DNA of 64,000 bases from Herbaspirillum robiniae (GCF_002213415.1 NZ_NJGU01000004.1:1-64000), one strand, 5' to 3'; positions 24,200 to 33,030 are shown, counted from the first letter of the stretch. The notes: generated by a model not told the origin, from the letters alone. Numbers and translations are program-made.

Positions 24200-25204
24200 T
24201 CAGCCCTCCAGCGCCAGCAGCGCGAAACTGGCCAGCCAGTGGCCGCCGCTGTAATGGCTGCCGACTACCTGGTCGATCGAGGCCTTGATGTGGCGTTCCA
24301 CCGAATCGTCGATGGCCTTGCGCGCCGGATGGTCGGCGTGCAGGTGGCGCAGGATGTTCTTCATGCACCAGGCGCGCGACAGGTTCAGGCCGTCGAGGTG
24401 GGCGATCTTGGGATCGGTGGGGTCGGACACATGCGCCGGCTGCATGATCTGCGTGACTTCCGTGATGCGCGGCAGGTACTTGTCGAACCACGGCTGGAAA
24501 GCGCCGGCCGGCAGCGCCTTGGTCATCAGCAGCGCCTCGGTCAGGCCGCCGGAGATGTATTCGTCGCCGCCCGGTTCGTAGTGCGCCGGATAGTCGACGT
24601 CGTGGCCGTAGTAGTTGCGCGCGGCGTTGACGATCACGCTTTCCAGTTCGCCGTCCTGCACATGGCGCGCATAGTCCAGCGACAGCGCCAGCGCGAACGC
24701 GGTGTTGTAGTGGGTGCCGACCCGGATCGGATAGCTCAGCTTGGACAGGTAAGCCAGCAGGCGGCTGCGGATTTCGGCGGTCAGCGGCTGCATGGCCTGG
24801 CGCCAGGCTGCGGCGTTCGGCAGGGCCGACTGCGCCAGTTCCTGGTCCAGCGCCAGGATCCAGCCGAAGCCGTAAGGACGCTCGAAAGGCGCACGGCCGT
24901 CCACTTGGAAGTAGTCCGTTTCGCGCCGCATCAGCTCGGGCGTGAAGTGCTCGTCGAAGATGGCGTTGATGTCGGCTTTGGCCGGCAGTTCGGGATAGAG
25001 GTGGACGCAGCGCAGCAGCAGCCAGAAGCCGTGCACCGCCGAGTGCCAGTCGTAGCAGCCGTAGAACACCGGGTGCAGCGCGCGCGGCGACAGCGCGTCC
25101 TGGTCGCCGTGCAGTACGTGCATGATGTGGTTGGGATATTCCTGACGCAGGTAGGTCAGCGGCATGCGGGCGAAAGCCTCGGCCTGTTGGATGCTCAGTT
25201 GCAT
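24200..25204 (-). CDS. DUF2891 family protein
   Basis: The 334-residue soluble protein matches the DUF2891 family, which I recognise from HPVFYGCYDWHSAVHGFWLL, RPYGFGWILALDQEL, YPIRVGTHYNTAFAL and HWLASFALLALEG. The many conserved Trp, His and Tyr residues suggest an alpha/alpha-barrel-like enzyme, but its reaction is unknown. No signal peptide is visible. It lies 81 bases downstream of the DUF979 gene on the same strand, so it is probably the last gene of the 5-oxoproline locus. A role in releasing or handling pyroglutamyl compounds would fit the context but is speculation. Confidence 0.82.
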   Translation of the reverse strand: MQLSIQQAEAFARMPLTYLRQEYPNHIMHVLHGDQDALSPRALHPVFYGCYDWHSAVHGFWLLLRCVHLYPELPAKADINAIFDEHFTPELMRRETDYFQVDGRAPFERPYGFGWILALDQELAQSALPNAAAWRQAMQPLTAEIRSRLLAYLSKLSYPIRVGTHYNTAFALALSLDYARHVQDGELESVIVNAARNYYGHDVDYPAHYEPGGDEYISGGLTEALLMTKALPAGAFQPWFDKYLPRITEVTQIMQPAHVSDPTDPKIAHLDGLNLSRAWCMKNILRHLHADHPARKAIDDSVERHIKASIDQVVGSHYSGGHWLASFALLALEG

Positions 25205-25285
25205 GGGGGACTCCTTGAAGCAGGTTGATGCGGTGTGATGCGGCTGCGGTGCCGCGACCGCGGTGCGCGGTCGCGGCGGCCGGGA

Positions 25286-26272
25286 TCAGCGGAAAGCCAG
25301 GAAGTACATCAGGAACACGTTGACCGTCAGCAGCGTCAGCGCCGTCGGGATCTGCACCTTGATGACCTGGTACTTGTTCTTCAGTTCCAGCAGTGCCGCC
25401 GGCACGATGTTGTAGTTCGCCGCCATCGGCGTCATCAGCGTGCCGCAGTAGCCGGAGTACATGCCGATGGCCACCAGCGGCGCCGGGTCGGCATGATGGC
25501 CCAGGATCAGGAAGGGCAGGGCGATGCCGGCGCTCATCACCGGGAAGGCGGCGAAGGCATTGCCCATCACCATGGTGAACAGCGCCATGCCGACGCAGTA
25601 GATCACCACCACCAGGAAGCGGTTGTCCGGGTTGACGAACAGGCTCACCACCTGCTGCACCGAGTTGCCGGTCTTGGCGGCGACGAACACGCCGCCCAGC
25701 ATGGCCAGCATCAGCGGCAGGATCGCGGCCCAGCCGATCGAGTCGACCAGGCGGCGCGACTGGCGCACCGCTTGCAGCGGCGTGCCGCGGGTCAGCACCC
25801 AGCCGGCGATCAGCGCGCACACGCAGGCCACGCACAGCGCCGCCAGCGTCAGCTGCTTCTGGTCGAGCAGGAACATGCCGCCCACCGAGACGCCCTTCAA
25901 CAGCACGGTACAGGCCACGGTCACCACCGGGATCAGCACGGCCGGGAAGAACAGCCAGTTGCCCAGCCGCTTGGACGACGCCACCCGTTCCTCATGCGAG
26001 GAGGTGGCATAGGTGCCCATGGACAGCAGGCCGGTGCCGGCGATCAGCGAGATGATGATCACGGTGGCGCCGATGATGCGATACGCCATGGACTTGCCCA
26101 GGCTGTCGACCAGCAGGTCGCCGAACAGGAACACGGCGCCGAACAGGAACCAGAACAGCGCCGTGGTCAGGCGCTTGGGATTGCCTTTGTCGCGCAGGGT
26201 CATCGCGACCAGCACCATGACGATGATGCCGATCAGGTAGTAGATGCGGTTGATGGTGATCAGTGTGCTCAT
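25286..26272 (-). CDS. DUF979 family membrane protein, probable permease half
   Basis: The 328-residue protein is almost entirely hydrophobic with about nine or ten membrane segments and matches DUF979: INRIYYLIGIIVMVLVAMTLRD, GIALPFLILGHHADPAPLVA, GYCGTLMTPMAANYNIVPAA. Its ATG overlaps the stop of the DUF969 gene (ATGA, 26269-26272), implying coupled translation and a complex of the two proteins. DUF969/DUF979 pairs resemble split permeases. Beside 5-oxoprolinase genes, uptake of pyroglutamate or a pyroglutamyl peptide is the likely role. The start MSTLITINR is preferred to the open frame running back to 26401. Confidence 0.85.
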   Translation of the reverse strand: MSTLITINRIYYLIGIIVMVLVAMTLRDKGNPKRLTTALFWFLFGAVFLFGDLLVDSLGKSMAYRIIGATVIIISLIAGTGLLSMGTYATSSHEERVASSKRLGNWLFFPAVLIPVVTVACTVLLKGVSVGGMFLLDQKQLTLAALCVACVCALIAGWVLTRGTPLQAVRQSRRLVDSIGWAAILPLMLAMLGGVFVAAKTGNSVQQVVSLFVNPDNRFLVVVIYCVGMALFTMVMGNAFAAFPVMSAGIALPFLILGHHADPAPLVAIGMYSGYCGTLMTPMAANYNIVPAALLELKNKYQVIKVQIPTALTLLTVNVFLMYFLAFR

Positions 26273-26997
26273 GCGTGCACCTTCGAGGAGTCGGATTGGG
26301 TGGCTTTCCAGGCTTCGACGTCGCGGCGGATGGAGGCGTCGAGGCGGGTCAGGCGGAACATGTGGATGACCAGCGCGGAGATCGCGGTGGGGATGGCCCA
26401 CAGGCCGATGTGCAGCGGCTCGATGTTGGTGATGCCGTTTTCCTTCAGGAAGGCATCCATCAGCAGCACCGCGCCGAAGGCGATGAAGATGTCTTCGCCG
26501 AAGAACACCGCGATGTTGTCGCAGGCCGCCGAGTGCGCCTTGATCTTGTCGCGGATGTGCTGCGGCAGGTCTTCGCCGTACAGGTTGACGGCGGCGCCTT
26601 CAGCCATCGGCGCCAGCAGCGGGCGCACTGTCTGCGCCTGGCCGCCGAGGTAGATCAGGCCCAGGGCGGCGGTGGCTTCGCGCACGATGAAGTACAGCAT
26701 CAGGATGCGCGCCGAGGTGGCGCTGGCGATACTGGAGATCCATGCTTGGGCACGCTCTTTCAGGCCGTAGTGTTCGAGCAGGCCGATGATCGGCAGGATC
26801 AGCAGGAAGGTCGCCAGCGTGCGGCTGTTGACGAACTTCTCGCCGAAGGTTTCCAGCAAGGTGCCGAAGTCCATGCCCACGGCCAGCCCGGTGGACAGAC
26901 CGGCGACGGTCACGACCAGCAGGGGGTTGAAACGTAACGCAAAGCCGGCCACGACGATCGGTATCCCGATCAGCGGCAGCAGAGTCGTGCTCTCCAT
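26269..26997 (-). CDS. DUF969 family membrane protein, probable permease half
   Basis: A 242-residue protein with about six membrane segments matching DUF969: LLPLIGIPIVVAGFALRFNPLL, SRTLATFLLILPIIGLLEHYG and RPLLAPMAEGAA. Together with the overlapping DUF979 gene it would form a two-component transporter. The start MESTTLLPLIG (26997) is chosen because it opens the first membrane helix and AGGGAG lies just upstream on the minus strand; the frame runs on to 27078 without good evidence. It is separated from pxpA by a 312-base gap containing three direct repeats. Confidence 0.83.
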   Translation of the reverse strand: MESTTLLPLIGIPIVVAGFALRFNPLLVVTVAGLSTGLAVGMDFGTLLETFGEKFVNSRTLATFLLILPIIGLLEHYGLKERAQAWISSIASATSARILMLYFIVREATAALGLIYLGGQAQTVRPLLAPMAEGAAVNLYGEDLPQHIRDKIKAHSAACDNIAVFFGEDIFIAFGAVLLMDAFLKENGITNIEPLHIGLWAIPTAISALVIHMFRLTRLDASIRRDVEAWKATQSDSSKVHA

Positions 26998-27309
26998 GAA
27001 AAACTCCCTAGTGTTGAAAGACGAAATACGTGATGGCGATTGCAAGGCCCGTGCCAATGACGCGTGTGCGACGGCCACGTTCCCGCGCGATGAAACGCGT
27101 GGGCGCGCGACGACGCCTGCGGCATCTTCCGGGCCTCATTCTTTGCTGCTGCTATTGCTGGGACTGCTTGGGAACTGCTGTGCTGCGACTGACCGGATGA
27201 TGCCGAGGTCAGGCCTGCGACGTTGCCGACTGCTCGAAACGGGACAACAAAAACGTAATCAAAAAAACGTAGTCAACAAAAACGTAATTCTTCCGGTGCG
27301 CGCCTTCGC
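26998..27309. other. Intergenic region between pxpA and the DUF969 gene
   Basis: 312 bases with no convincing gene. The notable content is a row of three 12-base direct repeats near the pxpA end (27249-27289). The rest is unstructured by eye. A promoter for DUF969-DUF979-DUF2891 on the minus strand may lie here. Confidence 0.5.
27249..27289. repeat. Three phased direct repeats AAAAACGTARTY
   Basis: AAAAACGTAATC (27249), AAAAACGTAGTC (27263) and AAAAACGTAATT (27278) are spaced 14 and 15 bases apart, just beyond the 3' end of pxpA and upstream of the DUF969 gene. They look like an array of binding sites for a regulator. Confidence 0.6.
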
Positions 27310-28050
27310 TTAGGCGACGGCGCGCACCGCGATGCGTTCTTCGTGCAGGCGCGCACGGATCTGGCGCGCGAAATCCAGCGCGTGCGCGCCATCGCCGTGC
27401 AGGCAGACGGTTTGCGCATTGACGCTGACGATGCTGCCGTCGATGGCCTTGACCTGCTTGTCCTTCACCAGCGACAGGGTCTGGGCGATCGCGTCCTCGT
27501 CGTTCTCGATCATGGCGCCGGGTTTGGTGCGCGAGACCAGGCTGCCGTCGGCTTCATAGGCGCGGTCGGCGAACACTTCTTCCACCGCGTTGAGGTCGGC
27601 GTGGCGCGCGGCGGCAATGAGCTCACTGCCGGCCAGGCCGTACAGGCTGAGTTCGGGATTGAAGGTGCGGATGGCGGCGCAGATGGCGTTGGCCAGCACG
27701 GCATCCTTGGCGGCCTGGTTGTACAGCGCGCCATGCGGCTTGACGTGCGTCATGCGGCCGCCTTCGGCGCGCACGATGGCGTCCAGCGCGCCCAGCTGGT
27801 ACAGCATGCCGCTGAAGATGTCTTCGGGCGGCAGCTGCATGGCGCTGCGGCCGAAATTCTCGCGGTCGGGAAAGCTCGGATGGGCGCCGATGGCGACGTG
27901 GTTCTGGATTGCCCAGCGCACGCTGCGGCGCATCGTGGCGGCGTCGCCGGCATGCCAGCCGCAGGCGATGTTGGCGGAGCTGACCAGGGTCAGCAATTGC
28001 TCGTCGGTGTCGCAGCCTTCGCCGAGGTCGGCATTGAGGTCGATATGCAT
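27310..28050 (-). CDS. pxpA: 5-oxoprolinase subunit A (LamB/YcsF family)
   Basis: The 246-residue protein has the LamB/YcsF signature [20 protein letters not shown], followed by [11 protein letters not shown] and [12 protein letters not shown]. PxpA, PxpB and PxpC together form the prokaryotic ATP-dependent 5-oxoprolinase that opens pyroglutamate to glutamate. It follows pxpC by 9 bases in the order pxpB-pxpC-pxpA. Pyroglutamate forms spontaneously from glutamine and glutamate, so the enzyme serves damage repair and catabolism. Confidence 0.95.
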   Translation of the reverse strand: MHIDLNADLGEGCDTDEQLLTLVSSANIACGWHAGDAATMRRSVRWAIQNHVAIGAHPSFPDRENFGRSAMQLPPEDIFSGMLYQLGALDAIVRAEGGRMTHVKPHGALYNQAAKDAVLANAICAAIRTFNPELSLYGLAGSELIAAARHADLNAVEEVFADRAYEADGSLVSRTKPGAMIENDEDAIAQTLSLVKDKQVKAIDGSIVSVNAQTVCLHGDGAHALDFARQIRARLHEERIAVRAVA

Positions 28051-28059
28051 GGCGTGTCC

Positions 28060-29094
28060 TTATTTTCGGTAAAGCGTCGCGCGCGACCAGTCCAGTGCGG
28101 CAACCGTGTCGCGGATGGAGTCCAGATAGCGTTGCTGTTCTTCGGCGGCGTCCAGCGCGGCCTGCATGTCGCAGGGCTCAAGCCGCAGGGTGGCGTTGAG
28201 CGGCGCCTGCGCCAGCTTCCAGAGATCGGCGCCGATCACCACGCCGATCTTGGGGTAGCCGCCGGTGGTCTGGGCGTCGCCCATCAGGATGATGGGCTGG
28301 CCCGACGGCGGCACCTGGATCACGCCCGGCACCACGCCGTGCGAGAGCATGTCGCGGCCATGCTTGCGCTTGAGCTCGCCGCCCTCCAGGCGGTAGCCCA
28401 TGCGGTTGCTGTTGGGCGTGACGCGCCAAGCATGCGACCACAGCACATCCTTCGAGGCATTGGTGAACTGGTCGAACTCGGGGCCGGGAAGCACGCGCAG
28501 GGTGACATGCCCGCTGTTCTCGTCCTCGCGCATGGCCAGTGCGCTCCAGCGCGGCGAACGCACGCCGAAGGCGGGGCCGTGCGCGACCGCGGCGGCGTGT
28601 GCCGCGTCGCCGATCGGCAGCTTGTCGCCGCGCTTGAGCGCGCGCCCCTGGTGGCCGCCGAAGCCGGCCTTGAGATCGGTGCTGCGCGAGCCCAGCACCG
28701 GCGGCACGTCGATGCCGCCGGCCACGGCCAGATAGGTGCGCATGCTGTGGCGCAGCGGCTGGCCCGGATGGTCGGGCGTGGCCGGCGCGAGTTTCAATGT
28801 GCTGCCGGCGCGCACCGGGATGCTCCAGCAGGCCGCGACCGGTTTGCCGTCCAGCGTGGCGCCGATGTCGTCGCCGCCCAGCGCGATGCGGGTGGCGGAC
28901 TTGAAGCGGATCTCGCAGACGCCCATGGTGATTTCGATGCCGGCCGCGCCGACCGGGTTGCCCACCAGCAGGTTGGCCATCGACAGCGCCAGCGTGTTGA
29001 GCGCGCCGCCGGGGTGGATGCCCAGGCTGCGGTGGCCGTGGCGGCCGAGGTCTTGCACCGAGGCCAGCATGCCGGGTTGGATGATTTCTATCAT
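28060..29094 (-). CDS. pxpC: 5-oxoprolinase subunit C (biotin-dependent carboxylase-like, KipA/AHS2)
   Basis: The 344-residue protein matches the AHS2/KipA family: IEIIQPGMLASVQDLGRHGHRSLGIHPGG at the start, then RTYLAVAGGID, VLGSRSTDLKAGFGG and QPIILMGDAQTTGGYPKIG. Despite database names such as allophanate hydrolase subunit 2, adjacency to pxpA and pxpB marks it as the 5-oxoprolinase subunit. Its start overlaps the pxpB stop by 4 bases (ATGA), so the two subunits are translationally coupled. Confidence 0.94.
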   Translation of the reverse strand: MIEIIQPGMLASVQDLGRHGHRSLGIHPGGALNTLALSMANLLVGNPVGAAGIEITMGVCEIRFKSATRIALGGDDIGATLDGKPVAACWSIPVRAGSTLKLAPATPDHPGQPLRHSMRTYLAVAGGIDVPPVLGSRSTDLKAGFGGHQGRALKRGDKLPIGDAAHAAAVAHGPAFGVRSPRWSALAMREDENSGHVTLRVLPGPEFDQFTNASKDVLWSHAWRVTPNSNRMGYRLEGGELKRKHGRDMLSHGVVPGVIQVPPSGQPIILMGDAQTTGGYPKIGVVIGADLWKLAQAPLNATLRLEPCDMQAALDAAEEQQRYLDSIRDTVAALDWSRATLYRK

Positions 29095-29753
29095 TGTTCC
29101 ACTCGCTCCACGCGTTCTACGACGAAGCGCACACGGTCGCCGGGGCGCAGCAGCGTCGGCGGTTCCTGCGCAGGATCGAACAGGGGAAGGGCGGTCCTTC
29201 CCAGCAATTGCCAGCCGCCGGGGGAGGCCATCGGATAGATGCCGGTCTGCTCGCCGCCGATGCCCACCGAACCGGCAGGGATCGCCATGCGCGGCGTGGT
29301 GTGGCGCGGCGTGGCCAGCTCCGGGGCCAGGCCGCCCATGTAGGCGAAGCCGGGCATGAAGCCGATGAAATAGACCACATATTCGCCGGCGCTGTGGCGG
29401 CGGATGACTTCGTCGGTGGAGAGTTTGGTGTGGCGCGCGACGGCGTCGAGGTCGGGGCCGCCGGCGCCGCCGTAGACCACCGGGATCTCGACCGTGCGGC
29501 CTTCCGATGCGGCGCCGCTGAGCTTGGGCCAGACCTGGTCGATGCGCCTGGCCAGCGCGTCGAGGTCGACTACGGGACGCCGGGTGATCAGCGTCAGGTT
29601 GTTCATGCCCGGCACGACTTCGCCGACTTCATCCCAGCCGCCGGCCAGTTCGGCCAGGGCCCAGATGCGTTGCTGTTGCGGCAGCGTGGCCGGTGCGGGC
29701 AGGCTGCATAGCAGCGCGCTGTCGCCCAGCGGGTGGATCTGAGGTCCCTGCAT
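29091..29753 (-). CDS. pxpB: 5-oxoprolinase subunit B (KipI/AHS1)
   Basis: This 220-residue protein carries the KipI/AHS1 landmarks: PLGDSALLCSL near the start, VVPGMNNLTLI, VVYGGAGGPDLDAVA, VYFIGFMPGFAYMGGLAPEL and SVGIGGEQTGIYPMASPGGW. It is the first gene of the minus-strand pxp operon and is divergent from the winged-helix regulator at 29950. The start MQGPQIHPLGD is the first Met in frame. Confidence 0.94.
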   Translation of the reverse strand: MQGPQIHPLGDSALLCSLPAPATLPQQQRIWALAELAGGWDEVGEVVPGMNNLTLITRRPVVDLDALARRIDQVWPKLSGAASEGRTVEIPVVYGGAGGPDLDAVARHTKLSTDEVIRRHSAGEYVVYFIGFMPGFAYMGGLAPELATPRHTTPRMAIPAGSVGIGGEQTGIYPMASPGGWQLLGRTALPLFDPAQEPPTLLRPGDRVRFVVERVERVEQ

Positions 29754-29949
29754 GTGTCTCGCCTCGCCTGTGCTTGTTTAAGAGCCTGTCTGCGGATGGT
29801 CCGGACAGGGTCAAGGTGCGTCTTTGTGATGCCCTACATTTTTTGCGGATATTACAGTCCAAATAAAATATAAACAATATGTCGATAAATTATTTATTTG
29901 CCTTTGCGATATAGTGTTGTCATTTCGACGCTATACGCCGGGACATTCC
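29754..29949. promoter_or_regulatory. Divergent, AT-rich control region of pxpB and the regulator gene
   Basis: The 196 bases between the two divergent genes are markedly AT-rich from about 29835 on, including the near-palindrome ATAAATTATTTAT (29886-29898). They most likely contain both promoters and the operator of the adjacent winged-helix regulator. No single -35/-10 pair stands out. Confidence 0.45.
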
Positions 29950-30501
29950 ATGAACAACGAGACGCAAACGCCCGTCCAGCTTGCCGCCGGGCAAAACAAA
30001 GCCACCAAGATCGTGTCTTCCCAGCACCTGGTCTCCGAGCGCAGCGCCGAACTCTCCGAACTCGAATACGCCCTGATCATGGCCAGCAATGCCTTCAACC
30101 GCTGGATGGTGCGCTGCATGGCGGCCGCCGGCGCCAAGGACATGACCGCCATCGAGGTGTCCTTGCTGCATCACGTCAACCATCGCGAGCGCAAGAAGAA
30201 GCTCGCCGATATCTGTTTCGTGCTGAACGTCGAAGACACCCATGTGGTCACCTATGCATTGAAAAAGCTGGTGAAGGCCGGTTACGTCAAGAGCGAGAAG
30301 GCCGGCAAGGAGCTGCTGTTCTCGACCACCGCCTCGGGCCAGGAGTTGTGCATGAAGTATCGCGAAGTGCGCGAGCGCTGCCTGATCGAGGTGCAGGTCG
30401 AGAGCGGCATCCCCAACCAGGCGATCGGCGAGGCGGCGCAACTGCTGCGCAACGCCTCCGGTTTGTATGACACCGCCGCGCGCGCGGCGGCGTCGCTGTA
30501 A
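29950..30501 (+). CDS. Winged-helix (MarR-like) transcriptional regulator
   Basis: The 183-residue protein has a MarR-type winged helix in its middle (about residues 70-145: TAIEVSLLHHVNHRERKKKLADIC, THVVTYALKKLVKAGYVKSEKAGKELLFSTTASG). Helical regions on both sides probably serve dimerisation. It is divergent from pxpB, so it probably controls the 5-oxoproline operon; the ligand could be 5-oxoproline. I start at ATG 29950. A GTG at 29914 would add twelve residues with no better ribosome binding site. The quinone oxidoreductase gene follows 21 bases after the stop and may be cotranscribed. Confidence 0.82.
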   Translation: MNNETQTPVQLAAGQNKATKIVSSQHLVSERSAELSELEYALIMASNAFNRWMVRCMAAAGAKDMTAIEVSLLHHVNHRERKKKLADICFVLNVEDTHVVTYALKKLVKAGYVKSEKAGKELLFSTTASGQELCMKYREVRERCLIEVQVESGIPNQAIGEAAQLLRNASGLYDTAARAAASL

Positions 30502-30522
30502 GCGGTTTTAAAAGGATAGGAC

Positions 30523-31500
30523 ATGCAAGCGATAGAAATTAAGGAATATGGCGGCCCCGAGGTATTGCAGCTGTGCCAGCGGCCGCTGCCGGAGCTCAAG
30601 CAGGGCGAGGTGCTGATCAAGGTGCATGCGGCCGGGGTCAACCGCCCCGACGTGTTCCAGCGCACCGGCAACTATCCGGTGCCGCCGGGCGCTTCCGATC
30701 TGCCCGGGCTGGAAGTGGCCGGCGAGATCGTCGACGGCGACCTGGCCGGCAGCGGATTACGCAAGGGCGACCTGGTGTGCGCGCTGGTGCAGGGCGGCGG
30801 TTACGCCGAATACTGTGCGGCGCCCCTGGCGCAGTGCCTGCCGGTGCCCAAGGGGCTGAGCGCGCTGCAGGCGGCAGCCTTGCCGGAAAACTACTTCACC
30901 GTCTGGAGCAACGTGTTCGACCGCGGCGCCCTGTCCGAGGGCGAGACGCTGCTGGTGCAGGGCGGTTCCTCCGGCATCGGCGTGACGGCGATCCAGATCG
31001 CCCGGGCGCTGGGCCATCGCGTGTTCGCCACGGCCGGCAGCGCCGACAAGTGCCGCGCCTGCGAAGAGCTGGGCGCCGAGCGCGCGATCAACTACAAGAC
31101 CGAGGATTTCGAGGCTGTGGTCAAGGAGCTCACTGGCGGCCGCGGCGTTGATGTGATTCTGGACATGGTCGGCGGCGACTACCTCCCGCGAGAGATCAAG
31201 ACCCTGGCCGACGACGGCCGGCTGGTCTTCATCGCCCAGCTGGGCGGCAGCAAGGGGCAACTGGACATGGGGCAGGTGATGCGCCGCCGCCTGACCATTA
31301 CCGGTTCGACCCTGCGCCCGCGCCCGGTCGCGTTCAAGGCGGCGATCGCCGCCAGCCTGCGCGAGCGCGTCTGGCCGCTGCTCGAGGTCGGCAAGATCCG
31401 CCCGGTCATCCACCATACCTTCCCGCTGGCGCAGGCCGCCCAGGCGCACGCGATGATGGAGAGCAGCGCCCATATCGGCAAGATCATGCTCGAGCTGTAA
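30523..31500 (+). CDS. NAD(P)H:quinone oxidoreductase (zeta-crystallin/PIG3 type)
   Basis: A 325-residue medium-chain dehydrogenase/reductase without the catalytic zinc ligands of alcohol dehydrogenases. Visible features are VKVHAAGVNRPDVFQR.GNYPVPPG at the N-terminus, AALPENYFTVWSNVF, the NADPH-binding LLVQGGSSGIGVTAIQIARALG and DVILDMVGGDYL. This matches PIG3-like quinone oxidoreductases, which reduce quinones with NADPH. In Burkholderiales it commonly sits between pnp and tpiA, as here, after accounting for the inserted ndh and pxp genes. AAAAGGATAGG serves as the ribosome binding site. Confidence 0.9.
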   Translation: MQAIEIKEYGGPEVLQLCQRPLPELKQGEVLIKVHAAGVNRPDVFQRTGNYPVPPGASDLPGLEVAGEIVDGDLAGSGLRKGDLVCALVQGGGYAEYCAAPLAQCLPVPKGLSALQAAALPENYFTVWSNVFDRGALSEGETLLVQGGSSGIGVTAIQIARALGHRVFATAGSADKCRACEELGAERAINYKTEDFEAVVKELTGGRGVDVILDMVGGDYLPREIKTLADDGRLVFIAQLGGSKGQLDMGQVMRRRLTITGSTLRPRPVAFKAAIAASLRERVWPLLEVGKIRPVIHHTFPLAQAAQAHAMMESSAHIGKIMLEL

Positions 31501-31544
31501 GCCCGCGGCGCCGTTGGTGCGTCGCAATGCCGTGCTTGTCCGGT

Positions 31545-31573
31545 TTGCCGTCTTTACGGCAACCGGCTACAAT
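31545..31573 (+). promoter_or_regulatory. Candidate promoter of tpiA-secG
   Basis: TTGCCG, 17 bases, TACAAT: four and five matches to the sigma-70 boxes with optimal spacing, 45 bases before the tpiA start. Confidence 0.6.
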
Positions 31574-31618
31574 GCGAGGTTAATCAAATTTTGTACCAAC
31601 CTCGTCTGAACAAAGCCT

Positions 31619-32368
31619 ATGCGTCGCAAACTTGTAGCGGGTAACTGGAAAATGAACGGCAGCCTGGCTGCCAACACGGCCCTGGTTGCCGGCATCAAGG
31701 ATGGCCTGCCCGCGCAGGCTTGCGACGTCGCGGTATGCGTTCCGGCGCCGTACCTGGCGCAAGTGCAGGGCGCGGTGGCCGGTTCGGCCGTGGCGCTGGG
31801 CGCGCAGGATATCTCGGCGCACGCCTCGGGCGCCTACACCGGCGAGGTGTCGGCCGCCATGCTGCAGGAATTCGGCGTGCAATACGTGATCATCGGCCAC
31901 TCGGAGCGTCGCGCCTATCACGGCGAATCCGATGCGGCGGTCGCCGCCAAGACCGTGGCCGCGCTCAAGACCGGCCTGGTTCCGGTGGTGTGCGTGGGCG
32001 AGACGCTGGAGCAGCGCGAGGCGGGCAAGACCAATGAAGTGGTGGGCGGCCAGCTGGATGTGGTGCTGGAAGCGCTGGCTGCGGACGAGGCTGCGCGCAT
32101 CGTCGTGGCCTACGAGCCGGTCTGGGCCATCGGCACCGGCAAGACCGCCACGCCGGAAATGGCGCAGGAAGTGCACGCGATGCTGCGCGCACGCCTGGCG
32201 GCCAAGAGTGCGGAAGCGGCCGCCAAGGTCCGCATCCTGTACGGCGGCAGCATGAAGCCGGACAATGCCGTGCAATTGCTGGTCATGGCCGACATCGACG
32301 GCGGCCTGATCGGCGGCGCGGCGCTCAAGGCGGCCGATTTCCTGGCGATCATCCAGGCCGCGGCCTGA
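31619..32368 (+). CDS. tpiA: Triosephosphate isomerase
   Basis: The 249-residue glycolytic enzyme interconverts dihydroxyacetone phosphate and glyceraldehyde 3-phosphate. The active-site residues are visible: Asn9 and Lys11 in AGNWKMNG, His94 in IIGHSERR, and Glu166 in [12 protein letters not shown]. The phosphate-binding loop YGGSMKPDN and [11 protein letters not shown] complete the barrel. secG follows 77 bases downstream. Confidence 0.98.
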   Translation: MRRKLVAGNWKMNGSLAANTALVAGIKDGLPAQACDVAVCVPAPYLAQVQGAVAGSAVALGAQDISAHASGAYTGEVSAAMLQEFGVQYVIIGHSERRAYHGESDAAVAAKTVAALKTGLVPVVCVGETLEQREAGKTNEVVGGQLDVVLEALAADEAARIVVAYEPVWAIGTGKTATPEMAQEVHAMLRARLAAKSAEAAAKVRILYGGSMKPDNAVQLLVMADIDGGLIGGAALKAADFLAIIQAAA

Positions 32369-32445
32369 GCTGTAAAGGGTTTGTCAGCCGAGGGATGGAT
32401 ACTTCGGCGACGGGCAGTTGAAACATCAAGAGTGGACTCGTTTAA

Positions 32446-32823
32446 ATGAATACTTTGTTTTTGGTAGTGGTAGTGGTTCAGGTGCTGGCTGCGCTGGCGA
32501 TCATCGGCCTGGTGCTGTTGCAGCACGGTAAAGGCGCCGACATGGGCGCGGCCTTCGGTTCGGGCGCATCGGGCAGCCTGTTCGGCGCCACCGGTTCGTC
32601 GAACTTCCTGTCGAAGTCGACCGCGGTCGCCGCTGGCATCTTTTTTGTCGCCACCCTGGGCCTGACCTTCATCGGCAATCACCACGTCTCGCAAAGCGGC
32701 GGCGTGATGGACAGCCTGCCCGCCGCAGCACCCGCTCCGGCCCAGCAGGCGGCGCCTGCAGCACCGGCAGCTCCTGCCGATGCCGCCAAGCCGGCCGACC
32801 AATCCAATCAGATTCCGAAATAA
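32446..32823 (+). CDS. secG: Preprotein translocase subunit SecG
   Basis: A 125-residue membrane protein with two helices (about 3-22 and 58-76) around the SecG loop LQHGKGADMGAAFGSGASGSLFGATGSSNFL. SecG supports protein export through SecYEG. The C-terminal 45 residues are Ala/Pro/Gln-rich, a tail typical of betaproteobacterial SecG. It is followed by the tRNA-Leu gene and nuoA, the common order in this group. Confidence 0.95.
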   Translation: MNTLFLVVVVVQVLAALAIIGLVLLQHGKGADMGAAFGSGASGSLFGATGSSNFLSKSTAVAAGIFFVATLGLTFIGNHHVSQSGGVMDSLPAAAPAPAQQAAPAAPAAPADAAKPADQSNQIPK

Positions 32824-32891
32824 GCTTTTGCGGAATCTGAAACAATGCACGAATAAGCATAGAAGAATCTCTGTTTTCGACTGATTGTGCA

Positions 32892-32921
32892 TTGAACAAG
32901 AGTAACAAAAGAAGGTACAAT
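32892..32921 (+). promoter_or_regulatory. Candidate promoter of the tRNA-Leu gene
   Basis: TTGAAC, 18 bases, TACAAT, ending 11 bases before the tRNA. It is a good sigma-70 match in the expected place. Confidence 0.6.
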
Positions 32922-32932
32922 TGCAGTCTCAA

Positions 32933-33017
32933 GCCGACGTGGTGAAATTGGTAGACACGCTATCTTGAGGGGGTAGTGGCGAAAGCTGTACGAGTTCGAG
33001 TCTCGTCGTCGGCACCA
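32933..33017 (+). tRNA. tRNA-Leu (anticodon GAG)
   Basis: An 85-base class II tRNA. The acceptor stem GCCGACG pairs with CGTCGGC. The anticodon arm is CTATC-TTGAGGG-GGTAG with anticodon GAG. The long variable arm TGGCGAAAGCTGT is typical of leucine tRNA, the T-arm is ACGAG-TTCGAGT-CTCGT, and ACCA is encoded at the 3' end. It reads CUC and CUU codons. Confidence 0.96.
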
Positions 33018-33030
33018 TAGAAATGAAATG

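Noticed and set aside
27249..27289. Replication-type iterons
   Set aside because: Only three short copies in a chromosomal catabolic locus, with no initiator gene nearby; a regulator-binding array is more likely.
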